This document shows positions 23,901-33,540 of a stretch of 64,000 nucleotides of DNA, piece after piece; position 1 is the first letter of the stretch, and each line of letters begins with the position of its first letter. The DNA is from Beta vulgaris subsp. vulgaris (lineage: Eukaryota; Streptophyta; Magnoliopsida; Caryophyllales; Amaranthaceae): NCBI RefSeq assembly GCF_026745355.1, contig NC_079206.1, forward strand, positions 29,948,020 to 30,012,019, read 5' to 3'. The notes beneath the pieces were generated by a model that was not told the DNA's origin, made no database searches, and saw only the letters and a list, made by a program, of their open reading frames with translations. The position numbers and the translations under genes are program-made.

Positions 23901-26900
23901 CTTAAAACGGCCTATATTGCTGTGTTTTTCTAGAAGAACCGCATCAATATATTAAAATAATATTTTTTTAATACTATTTTAATATATTGATGCGGTTTTT
24001 TCGAGAAACCGTAGCAATATGTTTGCTCAATTAGGCAAAAAAAATTCCGTCGAAACCATATTGCTGCGGTTTTCGGCCGAAACCGCAGCTATATGGTTAT
24101 TTTGTATTCTGTCTTTTCTTTTTACGGGACATATTGTTGCATATGGGTAAAATCGTAGCAATATCACCGTAGCAATAAGCAATTATTCTACTAGTGTTTA
24201 TGTTCAAAATGATAATTCATCAACGACGGATGTTGTTCCAAAACAATGTACAACATGTTGCAAAACAATATATGTCATGTTTTAAAACAATATACAACAA
24301 AAAAATAGGTGTTTTTACATTCAATAAAATCCTCCCAAAACCCTCTGCTTGCGCATGATAAGGTGAGTTGCTATCGTGCACTTTTATGTGAATGGGGAGG
24401 GAGAAGAAGACACCCACGTCGGTATATAGCACGCCGGTGGTGTAGGGGTCGATTACTTGAATAGACTTTGAGCAACAATCGATTGTTGGGCCAAGTAATA
24501 CTAAGAAATCGAATGACACAACAACCTACTCTGTTGATGTTGTTCCGATGACTGAGAAGGTTGTTACTCTGGCAGTGCAGGAGTTAACTCATAAGCATAG
24601 TGAGGAAGCTAGCTATAAATGGAAGACTTTTACTGGACAAACTCGTATGGCTGAGAAAGGTGTGGGTCTTAACTTTGTAGCTCCTACAATTTTAGAAGAG
24701 AAATCAATTGCTAAGTTGGATAAGCTGGAAACTTAAAGATTGAATGAGCAACGAAAAAATGCTATTATTCTTTGTGGTGGGTAAAAATTCAACAATTTTT
24801 CTATAGGTGGCTATATGAAATCTCAGTGGAGCCTAGTTCATGAACCCCATATGTTTGAACATGAAGAAGGCTATTTTATTATCAAATTAGGCTCTAAGGA
24901 AGATAGAGACTCAATCGTTTATGTTGGACCTCATTTGTTCTTTGGGTCACTCATGATTGTCAAACAATGGTCTGCTAGTTTTTATTTTCATAAAGGAGGT
25001 GTTGAAAGTGTTCCCTATATGGGTTAGGCTACATAACCTACCCCTACGATGTTGTAGTGCTAATTCACTCAGTAGAATAGGCAGTCTCCTTAGTGTGCCT
25101 ATTTATGTTGAAAAAAATACTACTAAATGGCTTAGGGTGTCTTTTGCTCCGATTTTAATTTAGATGGATGTGACTAATTAAAGAGGTGCCTAAGAATATC
25201 CAGATTGAAGATCCAAGTGATAAAATTTTCTCTCATAAAGTTGAGATTGGCTTCCTGCATCTCGTAACAAAATGTCTGGTGATTGGAAAAAACAGTGCAG
25301 TAATGTTAGTGCTCCTACTATTGATATTGGTGCCTGGTTATAGGTAAAAATAGTTCAAAGCGTATTTTTAAGCCTCATCATGATACTAGTGCTCCAGTTG
25401 ATATTGGTGCTCCTATTGTAACAGTAGACCCTAGTGTCACTAGTGATCCTTCCATAGTAGTAGAACAAAGTACAAAAGTAACACAGTGACTACTCCACTC
25501 ACTGCTCTTGAGCCTAGTCAAGTTGAAGTTTAAGAGGAACCATATAAAGTACTCACAAGGAAATCTAAGGGTAAATAGGTGGCTATTCACCATACTAGGA
25601 TGGTTAATTACATCATACAAAGTGCTCACCATGACCCGGTGAGGATTGGGGGTGCTAGGGATCCAATCCCTATTTGTCCTAATGAATTTCATTGCTTGGA
25701 CTGTTAGGGGTCTTAATTATCCTTTGAAAATAAAAGAAGCAAAATTGTTTCTTAATCAGCAGAAAGTGAATTTTTGTGCTCTTTTTGGAACTCGAGTGAG
25801 ACTTCCTAAAGCTTTAAAAGTTCAAGAAAGTCTGAAAATGTGTGGACTTGGGAGATTAATTATGATTTTTGTCCTATAGGTAGGATTTCGATAGGTTGGA
25901 AGCCATGAGAATTGAAGTTCATAACATTCTGGCAGAAGATCCTTGCTTCTAGATAAAGTGGTTATGGCTTGGAACTTCATTGACGCTCCTTATAAGTTTA
26001 AAAGTGTTTGACTTAAGCTTCAGGATCTTAAAAGAGCTCTGGAAAGCTTGCACAAGAATCATTATTCTTATGCCCACCTTAGGTTGATGATTATAGAAAT
26101 AATCTTGTTAATCCGCAAGTTTATGATGATCTTGTCAGTAATGAGGTGTAGCCTCTAGCTGAGGAGTGTATTAACAAGTTAAGGCATTATTCTAAAGTTG
26201 AGGAGAGTATTTTCAAGCAAAAGGCCAAAATTGATTGGTTATCTCAAGAAGATGCAAATACTAATGTCTTCTTCACAACTATGAAAGTTAGGAAAGCTAG
26301 GAATGTTATTACTACTTTGAAAAATAGTAATGGTGAGTTGTTAACTGCTAGAGAAGATATCCAACAAGAGATAATTGGGTTCTGTAAAAGTTTGATGGTT
26401 ACAAATGATATCTCCTCCCTTTTGTTTGATCTTAACACTACAAGATCAAGGAATACTTTGAGTAAGGAAGCTTGTGTTGCTTTGAGTCAACTAGTGACTC
26501 ATGAGGAGATGGAGAGAGATTTGTTTTTTTATTGCTGATTCAATAGATCCTTGATTGGATGGTGTTAATGTTGTGTTCTTCAAGAAGTTGTTGGGATGTT
26601 ATTAAGGTTGATGTCTGTGAACGTACACTAGTGGAAAAATGAAGAAGGGTTGCGCTAAAAAAGGCATGTAGGGCTGCGCTTTTTGACAGCAGCCCTTTCA
26701 GTAGCAGCCCTTCACTTTTTAAGTAGGGCTGCGCTAGAAAAGCGCAGCCCTTAAGCTAGAAGGGCTGCGCTAGTTAGGAAAAAGCGCAGCCCTTCTAGCC
26801 CAGAAGGGCTGCGCTAGTTAGGAAAAAGCGCGGCCCTTCTGGGCTAGAAGGGCTGCGCTTTTTCCTAACTAGCGCAGCCCTTCCTACCAAAAAAAAAAAT

Positions 26901-29900
26901 AAAAAAAAAAAATTTTTTTTGTCATTTTTTTACTCATAATCTCACATTTTCTGAAATTAAACAGAAAAGAAGAGAAACGAAACGAAAATACTAAACCCAA
27001 AACAATAAAAAGAATGAAACGAAAATGAAAAAAAGGAACAAAAACTAATATACAAAGAGAAGTATACAATAAGTATACAAGAAATATACAAGAACATTAA
27101 TCAAAACAAAGTTGAAAATACAAGAAATTATATACAAAGAGAAGTATACAAGAACATTAATCAAAATAAACAAAGAGAAGTATACAAGAATAACATTAAT
27201 CAAAATAAACAAAGAGAAGTATACAAGAACATTAATCAAAACAAAGAGAAGTATACAAGAACATTATAGATCTGAAAATACAAGAACTACAACCTAATAA
27301 TGTTTAAATACATAAAACAAAACCCAAATACATAATTTAAGGGAAAAAAAAATTCGAAAAAACTTAAAATGGGTATTTGGAGGCTTAAACGAACTCGGAT
27401 GGCTTAAAAAGCCTAAACATCACAGCTTAGCTGTGAGTTTGACTCGTTGGCTCGTTCCGCTTCCGAAAAGGTATCACAATAGGCAATCGGACTCCGTCGC
27501 CATGTTTAGTGCAAATCATTTCAAGGTTTTTGTCGCAAATGTTTATGGGAGTTTTTGAGAGAGAAGAGAGGATAAGAGAGAAGAGAGGATGAGAGAGAAG
27601 AGAGGAAAGGAATAATGAGGGACGTGAGAGAGGAGAAAGAATGAGGGATAATATATTTGACGAATCCCCGCTCAATATTTCAAAGCCCGCGATTCCGAAA
27701 TTTCAAATTTTTTCAGGAAGGGCTTAGGCAAGAAAATCCTCTTTCTCCTTTCCTCTTTGCCGTAAGTGTGGAAAATCTTATTAGGTGTCTTGTTGAGTTG
27801 AAGAAGAATCTAGATTTTAATTTTCATCATAAATGTGAGAGGATTCACCTTGCTCATCTAATGTTTGTTAATGACTTATTGCTTTTTACTAGAGTTGATC
27901 TTCGTTATGTTACTAAGATGATAGTTGTCTTTTAGAAATTCTCACCTGGATCAGTCTTTGAGGCTAGTATTTGTAAGAGTAACATCTATATTACTGTAGT
28001 TTTTTTTCGAAGGAATATTGCTAGAGTTGGTGTTGAAACTGCAATTCTGGCTGCTGCTGACCATGGTGAGTTGCTTATAAGTACTTGGAAGTTCCCCTCT
28101 CTTCCAAAAAGTAAAACTTCACTCATTTCAAAATGCTTATTGAAAAGACAACAGAATTAGCTCAGTCTTACGCTAGAAGGTTACAGATATAAAGTTCGGA
28201 GCATTTTAAGTAGTATGAAGAATAATTGGGTTCAAATTTTCCCTTTGCCCAAAAAAGTTTCTAAAGTTGTGTGCTTGTAGGAAGTTCATATGGGCTGACA
28301 TGAGTTTAGACTCAAAGAAGGCTCTTGTTGCTTGGGATAAGTTCTATAATCCTAAAGTAGATGGACATTGGAATTCGATTAACATGGAAATTTAGAATAA
28401 AGCAACTATCCTTAAGCTGATGTGGGCTTTAGCTTTCAACTAATAAGCTATGGGTTAAGTGGATTAATTCGTACTACTTGAGAAGAACTACTATTCAAAT
28501 GTTGCTATCAGTAGTAACATTTATTTCTTGGCAACTAAATTAGTAAAATTCTGAGCAACAAGAGATTGGAAGTTGGGAATTTGTGATGTATAATAGGAAA
28601 TCCAGTGTCAAAAAGCTTACTCTCTTTTGTAGGGGAGTGTTTAGAAGGTGTAATGGAGGATACTTGAAAGTAAGTTTGTTATGTGGATGGCTATTCAGAA
28701 CATATTGGTCACTTCTAATAGAGTTAGTAAATGGAATGCGGATTCTAGCTTGCTTCATGAACTATGTCAGCATGAGCATCGAAACACTCAACACTTGTTT
28801 TTTCAATGTTCTTATGCTAATGAAGTTTGGGAGACTATTCATGCTAACATCAAGCTTAGCATTCAGAAGAGAACTTTTTCATATGAATGTAGGAAAGCTA
28901 ATATAAAAGCTCATGGAAAAAGCAGGTCCTCTAGATTTTATGGAGTTTATGTGATGCATTTCACGGAAAAGTTTATGCTATTAGAATCAAAGGAACAACA
29001 AAGTGTTTGATAACATTTGTGTTCCCTGCGAGGTAATTTTTAGAGTGGCTTGTGAATGCAATTATGCAGAAAGAGCATTACTTGTATACCGACTAGTTGT
29101 TTGTTTGTTGTTTTGGGTTGTTAGCCTCAGTGTAGTTGGTTTTGTGATGCCTCTATGTAGGCTTGGGTGTTTTGCCTTTGTAGGCTTCTGGGTGTTTTGC
29201 CTTTGTGTAGGGTTCTGGGTGTTTGTTAGATGTTTTTACTCTGTACATTTTTGTAGTTGACAAATTCAAAGTTGTTAAAACAACGTACAACATGTTCTAA
29301 TTTACAAATTCAAAGGTGTAGGCTTCTAGGTGTTTGTTAGAAAAGAACATACAACTTGTTTTAATTTACATAAGAAAATTTGTTATTTACAGTCGTGTCA
29401 TTAATGTTGTATGGCCAATCTAGATCGTTAGAACCAGCCTAATCCAATAGCCTATATCTATTCTTTCCCATTTTTACCAGATCCTGCCCCTTTATGCATG
29501 TAACAATTTTAGTTAGAGTCACTTCTCACCTAGAGTCACAACACTTCTCACATAGAATCACAAGTCACAACCATAAAAAAGTTAGTCACAATTTTTATAA
29601 AAGGTTAGAGTCACAACTTTTTTTTTAAAAGGTTAGAGTCACAACTTTTTTTAAAAAAAAAGGTTAGAGTCACAACACTTCTTACTTAGAGTCGCCACAA
29701 CATTTTAATTCTCACGTGAAGATGCATTCTCAAGTAATTTTTTATCTAATGTTAAATTCGTTCAATTTTCTTGTTAGTTAACTTGCATTCTCAAGAATGA
29801 TGTATTGTGTTTCTCACTCTCATGAATTTTTATACACTTTTTTAATCATTGTTTTAATTTATACTCACCTTATTCCTGATCATCCTAATATGTGTTTTAA

Positions 29901-32197
29901 TGAGAAATGAATCAACTAAAAAGAAACACAATACATCATTCTTGTGTTTCTTAAAAATTGCAACAAATTAAAGCTTCCACCCTTGCCAACAGACAATTTT
30001 ATATGTCCTTCGTTCCATCTTCTCTAAAAAAGCTTTTGTATAAAAGAGAGAAGTGTTTCACTTATTATGAAACAAAGGAAGTATTTTCTATTGCTTAGTA
30101 ATAAATTAGACCAATTCTAGTAGTATCTTACATTATAATATTGGTTTACATGTAATAAATGAAATTTTGTTATAAACTAGAATTAGAAGAATGCAAAAGT
30201 CAAAATTTTGAGATTACAAGGAAATAGAGGAAGTACTTTAATGGTCAAAGGGGTGCTTTAATACAATTTGTCGAAGGTTTTCTATGTGAATGGCTTTTTT
30301 TTCAAAGAAGACGGTTGGTTATTTTTGTGTTTTTCATCTGTGTCTTTTATGTATATGAATATGGTTTTGAATTATTTGGTGCCACAAGACGATTTTTAGA
30401 TGATTATCTATACGCAATGGGAAAGAATTAAAAGAAATTTCGACAACACAAAAGTAAAAACTAAGGGCCAATTCGTTATCATTTTTTGTTTTTAGTTTTC
30501 AATTTTTTTGAAAACTAAAAACCAAAAACAAGAAACCAGAAAAAGTGATTTTCACTTTTTAGTTGTCAGTTTTCAAAATCATCATGTTCTCAATAAATTT
30601 CACTAATTTTTTATTCATTATAAGATACTCCCTCCGTCCCAAAATATAGTTCCCATTTCTATTTTGGGAGTCAAATTTTAAAAACTTTGACCAAATATTC
30701 TTACTAATGTATACAAAAAAAATATATTCATGAGGGGTCTTGTTAGATTCGTCTTAATGTATAAATTCGTAATATCAACTTTCTATATTTTTTACTAATA
30801 AGAAATAGAAGATATCGTAGGTCAAAGATACGTCTTGGACACTGCGCAAAATGAAACGGGAACTATATTTTGGAACGGAGGGAGTATATATCATATGACT
30901 TTGAAAATAAAAAAAATCAAAAAACAGAAAACCATAGTAATATTGCACGGGCCCTAAAAAGACAATTTTTTCATTTTTGACTGTTGCCAGTCTTTTTTGT
31001 TTCTCAACTTCTATGCGTTGACCATGGCCATTTTTTAAAAAGGATTATGAACATTATTTCACTGAAATATGATAAATAACTAATGAATAGTCCACTTTCA
31101 AGGAATTAAATGGAAAAAAAAAGTTGGAGGTTTTAGGAAAAATTGGAAAAGAATTATCTCTCCTCCCTCTTTTGCCTCTTCTTTAAAATCGCTTAGTCAA
31201 TCATCATCTCCTATCTTAAAGCCTGTTCTTTTCGGCATAAAACAACTGAATTGAACTGAATTGAATTGAATTGAATTGAATTGAATTGAACTAAACTGAA
31301 AAAAATAGTGATATGTAAGAGTAAAACTATTGTCCAGAGATGAACTGAACTGAACTGAATTGAACTAAATTTAACTGAATTTAACAGAACTGAACTGAAA
31401 ATAAGCTGTTGAGAACATGCCCTTATTTTGTCTCTTCTTTAAGATCTCCTAGTCATATGTTCTCTCCTTTTCAATAATCTGGACCTAGTTATTCTGTCCC
31501 TATATGTGAAAAATTACGGCACTTTAGATTTGTTATTATTGTTGTGAGAAATATGGAAAGAGAGAAGCTATATATTAGAGTGTATTGTATTCGTATTGAT
31601 GTGTAAACTGATTTCTTACATCGATGGTATTTATAAGCAAAAATTTTCTACTATGCACAATTGTAATTCAACGACAGCGTGTCGTTTGAAGAAAATTTAC
31701 CTGACATGCATTAAATGCATGCAAGAAATGTGGACTTCACATAGACGTGAACAGTGAAAATTTTCATTCCACAGTTTCTCAACAATTATTTCTAGAATTG
31801 ATGAACATCTATCTCTATTTAAATAAATAGTTATTTGCAAAATAAAGTGGAATTGGCACTACCATGTTCACAAGTTTTACTCGTCAAGAGGCCAAGTAAC
31901 TTTCTTTCTCCATGTAGAAAGAACCGCACAAATCGTATAGACGGAATTTTATTCAAAATTTGAGAAATAAACTTTTTAATAATAGTTATGTTAATACAAT
32001 CTTACATACATCGCAATTCGTATTATTGCACACAATACTTGCAGGATATCAATTTTAAAGAGGACCACGAAGATGTTTCAATGTTTGAATTGGAAAGTCA
32101 AGGAACAAAAGAAACATCCATTTATATTGATGACTATCCACCACCCGGAGCTAGCAAGGGCCATGATCCACCTCCCCCACCCATCGGCAGTCACTGA
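17963..32197 (+). CDS. PSY: PSY-like secreted tyrosine-sulfated peptide precursor (three exons)
   Basis: Model: exon 1 17963-18044, exon 2 18128-18186, exon 3 32045-32197; 97 residues. Splice sites are CCCA|GTAAGA, TCTACAG|GAAG, AAG|GTTCGT and TTGCAG|GATATC; the frame is open through both joins (phases 1 and 0). Residues 1-24 form a signal peptide with hydrophobic core AFVLFVLGFTFVHCVLS. A variable acidic middle follows, and the C-terminus carries IDDYPPPGASKGHDP then a proline run. That segment aligns without gaps to the PSY consensus: DY, Pro 5, Ala 7 and HDP conserved. Known PSY peptides are sulfated on this Tyr by Golgi TPST, trimmed, secreted and sensed by LRR receptor kinases to tune growth versus stress. 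The gene is inferred from sequence only. The 13.9-kb intron 2 is unusual and may reduce or prevent expression. An alternative is that exons 1-2 and exon 3 are separated relics, but preserved phase and motif argue against that. Confidence 0.72.
18045..18127 (+). other. Intron 1 of the PSY-like gene (83 bp)
   Basis: GTAAGA donor, T-rich body and TCTACAG acceptor; the length is typical of a small plant intron. Confidence 0.7.
18649..18900. mobile_element. Stowaway MITE (Tc1/mariner), 252 bp
   Basis: The ends are inverted repeats of the CTCCCTCCGTC type (left TTCCCTCCGTCTCATGATAT; right, reversed, CTCACTCCGTCCTATGATAT), flanked by TA on both sides. Non-coding. Confidence 0.88.
19364..20100. mobile_element. 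Mutator-like element with ~190-bp terminal inverted repeats (737 bp)
   Basis: The left end GGAAAAATTGTTAGAAACTA is repeated inverted at the right end, and similarity continues for about 190 bp. A perfect 9-bp duplication TTATTATAT flanks it (19355-19363 and 20101-20109). Long inverted repeats plus a 9-bp duplication define Mutator-like elements. The centre is about 350 bp with no recognised gene. It lies inside the CACTA sub-terminal region, so it is younger. Confidence 0.9.
20634..20656. repeat. Poly(A) run
   Basis: About 20 A in a row just outside the left palindrome arm. Confidence 0.9.
21311..21703 (+). CDS. Unrecognised acidic ORF in the CACTA left arm
   Basis: Open from ATG 21311 (MAHNLGSYFNILSDDEVDE) to a stop at 21703, 130 residues; an upstream ATG at 21269 is possible but its first 14 residues are not conserved in the inverted copy. 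It is strongly acidic (DDEVDEL, EEDEDI, DYDADGEEENFED), with a basic RRSKIQRK patch. I do not recognise a family. A TTGTAG splice-acceptor-like site just before 21301 suggests it could be one exon of a gene taken up by the element. The inverted copy at 22004-22400 is the same gene with a stop. Codon-level conservation between the copies, including many identical residues, means recent duplication rather than proven function. Confidence 0.4.
   Translation: MAHNLGSYFNILSDDEVDELHAPNNHREYTNLHWTMRCILRRGLPSDDEMILEMDHTRGTTREDIYHAYFRYESETVPEEDEDIILIRRSKIQRKFIDYDADGEEENFEDATFLPKQYKEAEDKDSNVGP
22004..22400 (-). pseudogene. Inverted, broken copy of the acidic ORF
   Basis: Starts MAHNLRSYFNPI at 22400 on the minus strand. 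It has a 9-bp insertion or difference near ILSDDEVDE and an in-frame stop in place of the Arg codon after LHWTM, then is open from 22267 to 22004. It differs from the plus copy at scattered residues. Confidence 0.6.
22505..23617. repeat. Three tandem 371-bp units in the right palindrome arm
   Basis: CACTTGCAGGCAAGAAAA starts at 22505, 22876 and 23247, an exact 371-bp spacing; the GACTCGAGAAT edge recurs at 22861, 23232 and 23603. Units 2 and 3 are almost identical, unit 1 is more diverged, which suggests stepwise unequal exchange. Confidence 0.9.
24197..24480. other. Unassigned sequence between CACTA and LINE
   Basis: Contains short repeats of an AACAATGTACAACATGTT type that recur at about 29280-29360 on the far side of the LINE. 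No gene. Confidence 0.4.
24481..26625 (+). pseudogene. L1 LINE, 5' part: ORF1 (DUF4283-like) and start of ORF2 endonuclease
   Basis: ORF1 remnants at 24548-25170 carry the plant-LINE RNA-binding domain pattern: GYFIIKLGSKEDRDSI, then VGPHLFFGSLMIVKQW, then in another frame VRLHNLPLRC. ORF2 begins about 25680: MNFIAWTVRGLNYPLKIKEA is the endonuclease start, and the nearby LxETKV-type motif reads FGTRV, so the catalytic Glu seems to be Gly. The stretch to 26540 is the ORF2 linker (FFTTMKVRKARNVI, NGELLTAREDI). Stops and frameshifts are numerous. The reading is broken at 26626 by a CACTA element and resumes at 27718. Confidence 0.75.
26626..27717. mobile_element. Truncated CACTA element (left end intact, right end lost)
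   Basis: Starts CACTAGTGGAAAAATGAAG, with the family's sub-terminal GGGCTGCGC/GCGCAGCCC palindromic units (26640-26885), A-rich middle, and ~30-bp AAGAGAAGTATACAAGAACA repeats (27052-27260). It is over 85% like the complete copy at 52395-54317 by eye. At 27715 it passes directly into LINE reverse transcriptase at the shared word GAAGGGCT, so the right terminal palindromes and the CTAGTG end are missing. Confidence 0.85.
27718..29260 (+). pseudogene. L1 LINE, 3' part: reverse transcriptase and zf-RVT domain
   Basis: Begins GLRQENPLSPFLFAVSVE (the usual GLRQGDPLSP motif) and has HLMFVNDLLLFTR in place of the catalytic FADDLLLF, so one of the two Asp is replaced by Asn. Next come thumb-like segments (WSQVFPLPKK-type) across stops, then at 28681-28860 the zf-RVT domain (AIQNILVTSNRVSKWN, HLFFQCSYANEVWETI). 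The 3' end near 29260 has no clear poly(A) tail. The part between the ORF2 linker and the GLRQ motif, normally over 150 codons, is missing where the CACTA sits. Confidence 0.75.
29507..29710. repeat. Minisatellite of GGTTAGAGTCACAAC units
   Basis: Units of about 20-35 bp with a common GTTAGAGTCACAACTTTTTTT core recur at least five times with variable T/A runs. Confidence 0.8.
30475..30954. mobile_element. PIF/Harbinger-type (Tourist-like) MITE
   Basis: Ends GGGCCAATTCG... and ...TGCACGGGCCC, with subterminal TTTTTAGTTTTC / GAAAACCATAG complementarity, flanked by TAA (30472-30474 and 30955-30957). The 3-bp TAA duplication is typical of PIF. It contains a Stowaway at 30628-30884. Confidence 0.65.
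30628..30884. mobile_element. Stowaway MITE nested in the PIF MITE (257 bp)
   Basis: CTCCCTCCGTCCCAAAATAT at the left is perfectly mirrored at the right for at least 12 bp (ACGGAGGGAG end), with TA on each side (30626-30627 and 30885-30886). Confidence 0.92.
31221..31420. mobile_element. Short MITE with (TTGAA)n core
   Basis: Ends GCCTGTTCTTTTCGGC and, reversed at the right, GCATGTTCTCAACAGC; the interior is two arrays of TTGAA/CTGAA pentamers (31247-31300 and 31341-31398). No clear duplication, so superfamily is uncertain, perhaps hAT. Confidence 0.5.
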
Positions 32198-32252
32198 ATG
32201 TAATACAAATATTTCTTTCAATATATCTCAAATAATATAATAATGGTAATGT

Positions 32253-32258
32253 AATAAA
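32253..32258 (+). terminator. Poly(A) signal of the PSY-like gene
   Basis: AATAAA lies 56 bp after the stop codon, in a U/A-rich tail with several TAATAA-type elements. Confidence 0.5.
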
Positions 32259-32778
32259 TGATTATTGTAAAAAACTCATATGAATAGGATGCACACTAAT
32301 TAGTGTGCACCCAATAGATATTATGTAGGCTGTTATGACTACAACTTCTATTATTTTGTCTTTCTCTCTCCTCATATTTCCTCGCCTTTTCAGTTTTTCT
32401 TTCATAAATGCTTCATTTTCTCTCTCTTCAAGCTTTCACTATGTTTTTTTTAGTTTTTTTTGATATTGTTGATTGTACAATTGAACATGTTATAGAAGAT
32501 TAAAATTATATTGTCAGTTTCGATATATTGTGTTTATGTGTGGTATATTGTGTTTCTCTGTGCTATAGTATGTTTATTGCGATAGTGTTTCTTTCTGTTA
32601 TAATGTGTTTGTGATATAGTGTATTTCATTTTGATATAGTATATTTGTTTGTGATATATAGTGTGTTTCTGTGTAACATAGTTGATTGTACAATTGAACC
32701 AGTTATATAATATTAGGATAATATCGTCAGTTTCAAAATAGTGTGTTTGTATGTGTTATAGTGTGTTTTTATGTGGTA

Positions 32779-33363
32779 CTAGAATTTTTTGCACGCGATG
32801 CGTGCTTGAATTTTTTTCGAAACAGAAACTCGATTTTCTTTGGCATAAGAGTCAAAATTTGAATATTAGACATACAAAGTATAATTGTTTTTAGTTGCAA
32901 AATTTGATTGGTTTAGTTTATGTCACTTAAGTCTCTCACCATTCTTTTTTTTTTTTTTTTTTTTTTTTAACTTTTCAAAGTTAAATTCTATGAACAAAAT
33001 AGAAATTTTATTGAATTTATTTGTTATAATTTTTTAGTTGATTTTTGAATTAAGTACAATACTTCATAAATTGTAAAGAAAGTGGACACTTTGATTTCAA
33101 GTCAATTTTTTCCTAGGTTGTAGTTTGTAAGTGAATTTTTAAGTTTTTATAAAGTTTCTTTATTTTAGTGATTTGCATTACGTAAATTATGCAATTTTAT
33201 GATTTTATTTGACTTGTGAGTGATTGTTATAATTATATTTTTGGTATTTTTGTTTGAAGACCCCTTTGATTTGTAAGTGAAATTGTAATTTAGAATGGGA
33301 AGGGCAAAATAGGCATTTCAAAAGATGGACATCATTGTTTCCCCTTCCCTTGTATAATAGAGA
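32779..33363 (-). mobile_element. Non-autonomous Helitron, minus strand (585 bp)
   Basis: Reverse of the element at 14668-15279: the top strand starts A|CTAG, then the hairpin GCACGC-GAT-GCGTGC, and ends ...TTGTATAATAGAGA|T. The interior aligns along its length to the other copy. It sits between A and T and splits a minisatellite, so it is younger than the array. Confidence 0.85.
32945..32968. repeat. Poly(T) run
   Basis: Uninterrupted T run of about 24 bp inside the Helitron. Confidence 0.9.
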
Positions 33364-33540
33364 TAATTTTTTTTGGCAAGAGTTATAGTGTTTCTTTGTG
33401 TTATAGTGTATTTGTTAATGATATAGTGTATTGATCTCTTATATAGTGTTTATGTTTGTGATATAGTGGATTTATATGTATTATAGTAGTGTGTGTCCCC
33501 ACTCATGTGCGTGAGCCTGGTGCACACTAATTTTACTGTG

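Larger units (their letters stand above)
19254..24196. mobile_element. Non-autonomous CACTA (En/Spm) element, 4.9 kb
   Basis: It begins CACTAGTAGAATAA and ends with the inverse (TTATTCTACTAGTG form). It is flanked by a 3-bp duplication TTT (19251-19253 and 24197-24199). Sub-terminal repeats of ATTGCTGCGGTTTT and its complement crowd both ends (19280-19350, 20100-20305, 23910-24180), as in CACTA elements, where they bind the element's DNA-binding protein. No transposase is visible. It carries a large palindrome and duplicated short ORFs, and a Mutator-like element inserted near its left end. Confidence 0.9.
18187..32044 (+). other. Intron 2 of the PSY-like gene, 13.9 kb, filled with transposons
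   Basis: Bounded by AAG|GTTCGT and CTTGCAG|GAT. In order it contains Stowaway, CACTA with a nested Mutator-like element and palindrome, L1 LINE with a truncated CACTA, minisatellite, PIF MITE with a nested Stowaway, and another MITE. Other possible exons inside (18245-18282 and 18397-18442) would shift the frame or add a stop, so they were not used. Confidence 0.65.
32288..33540. repeat. Repeat with GTGCACACTAA-type ends and a GATATAGTGTGTTT minisatellite
   Basis: The left border has a near-perfect palindrome GATGCACACTAATTAGTGTGCA; the motif GGTGCACACTAA returns at about 33520. Between lie degenerate ~20-bp units of GTTATAGTGTGTTT(A/C)TGTG at 32520-32775 and 33371-33490. These two blocks were one array split by the Helitron. 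The whole may be an uncharacterised DNA transposon, but no duplication was found. Confidence 0.5.

Noticed and set aside
31988..32044. Start codon at 31988 for a 69-residue single-exon peptide
   Set aside because: The 19 residues before 32045 lack a signal peptide, which a PSY precursor needs, and a good splice acceptor (TTGCAG) lies exactly where the acidic pro-region starts.
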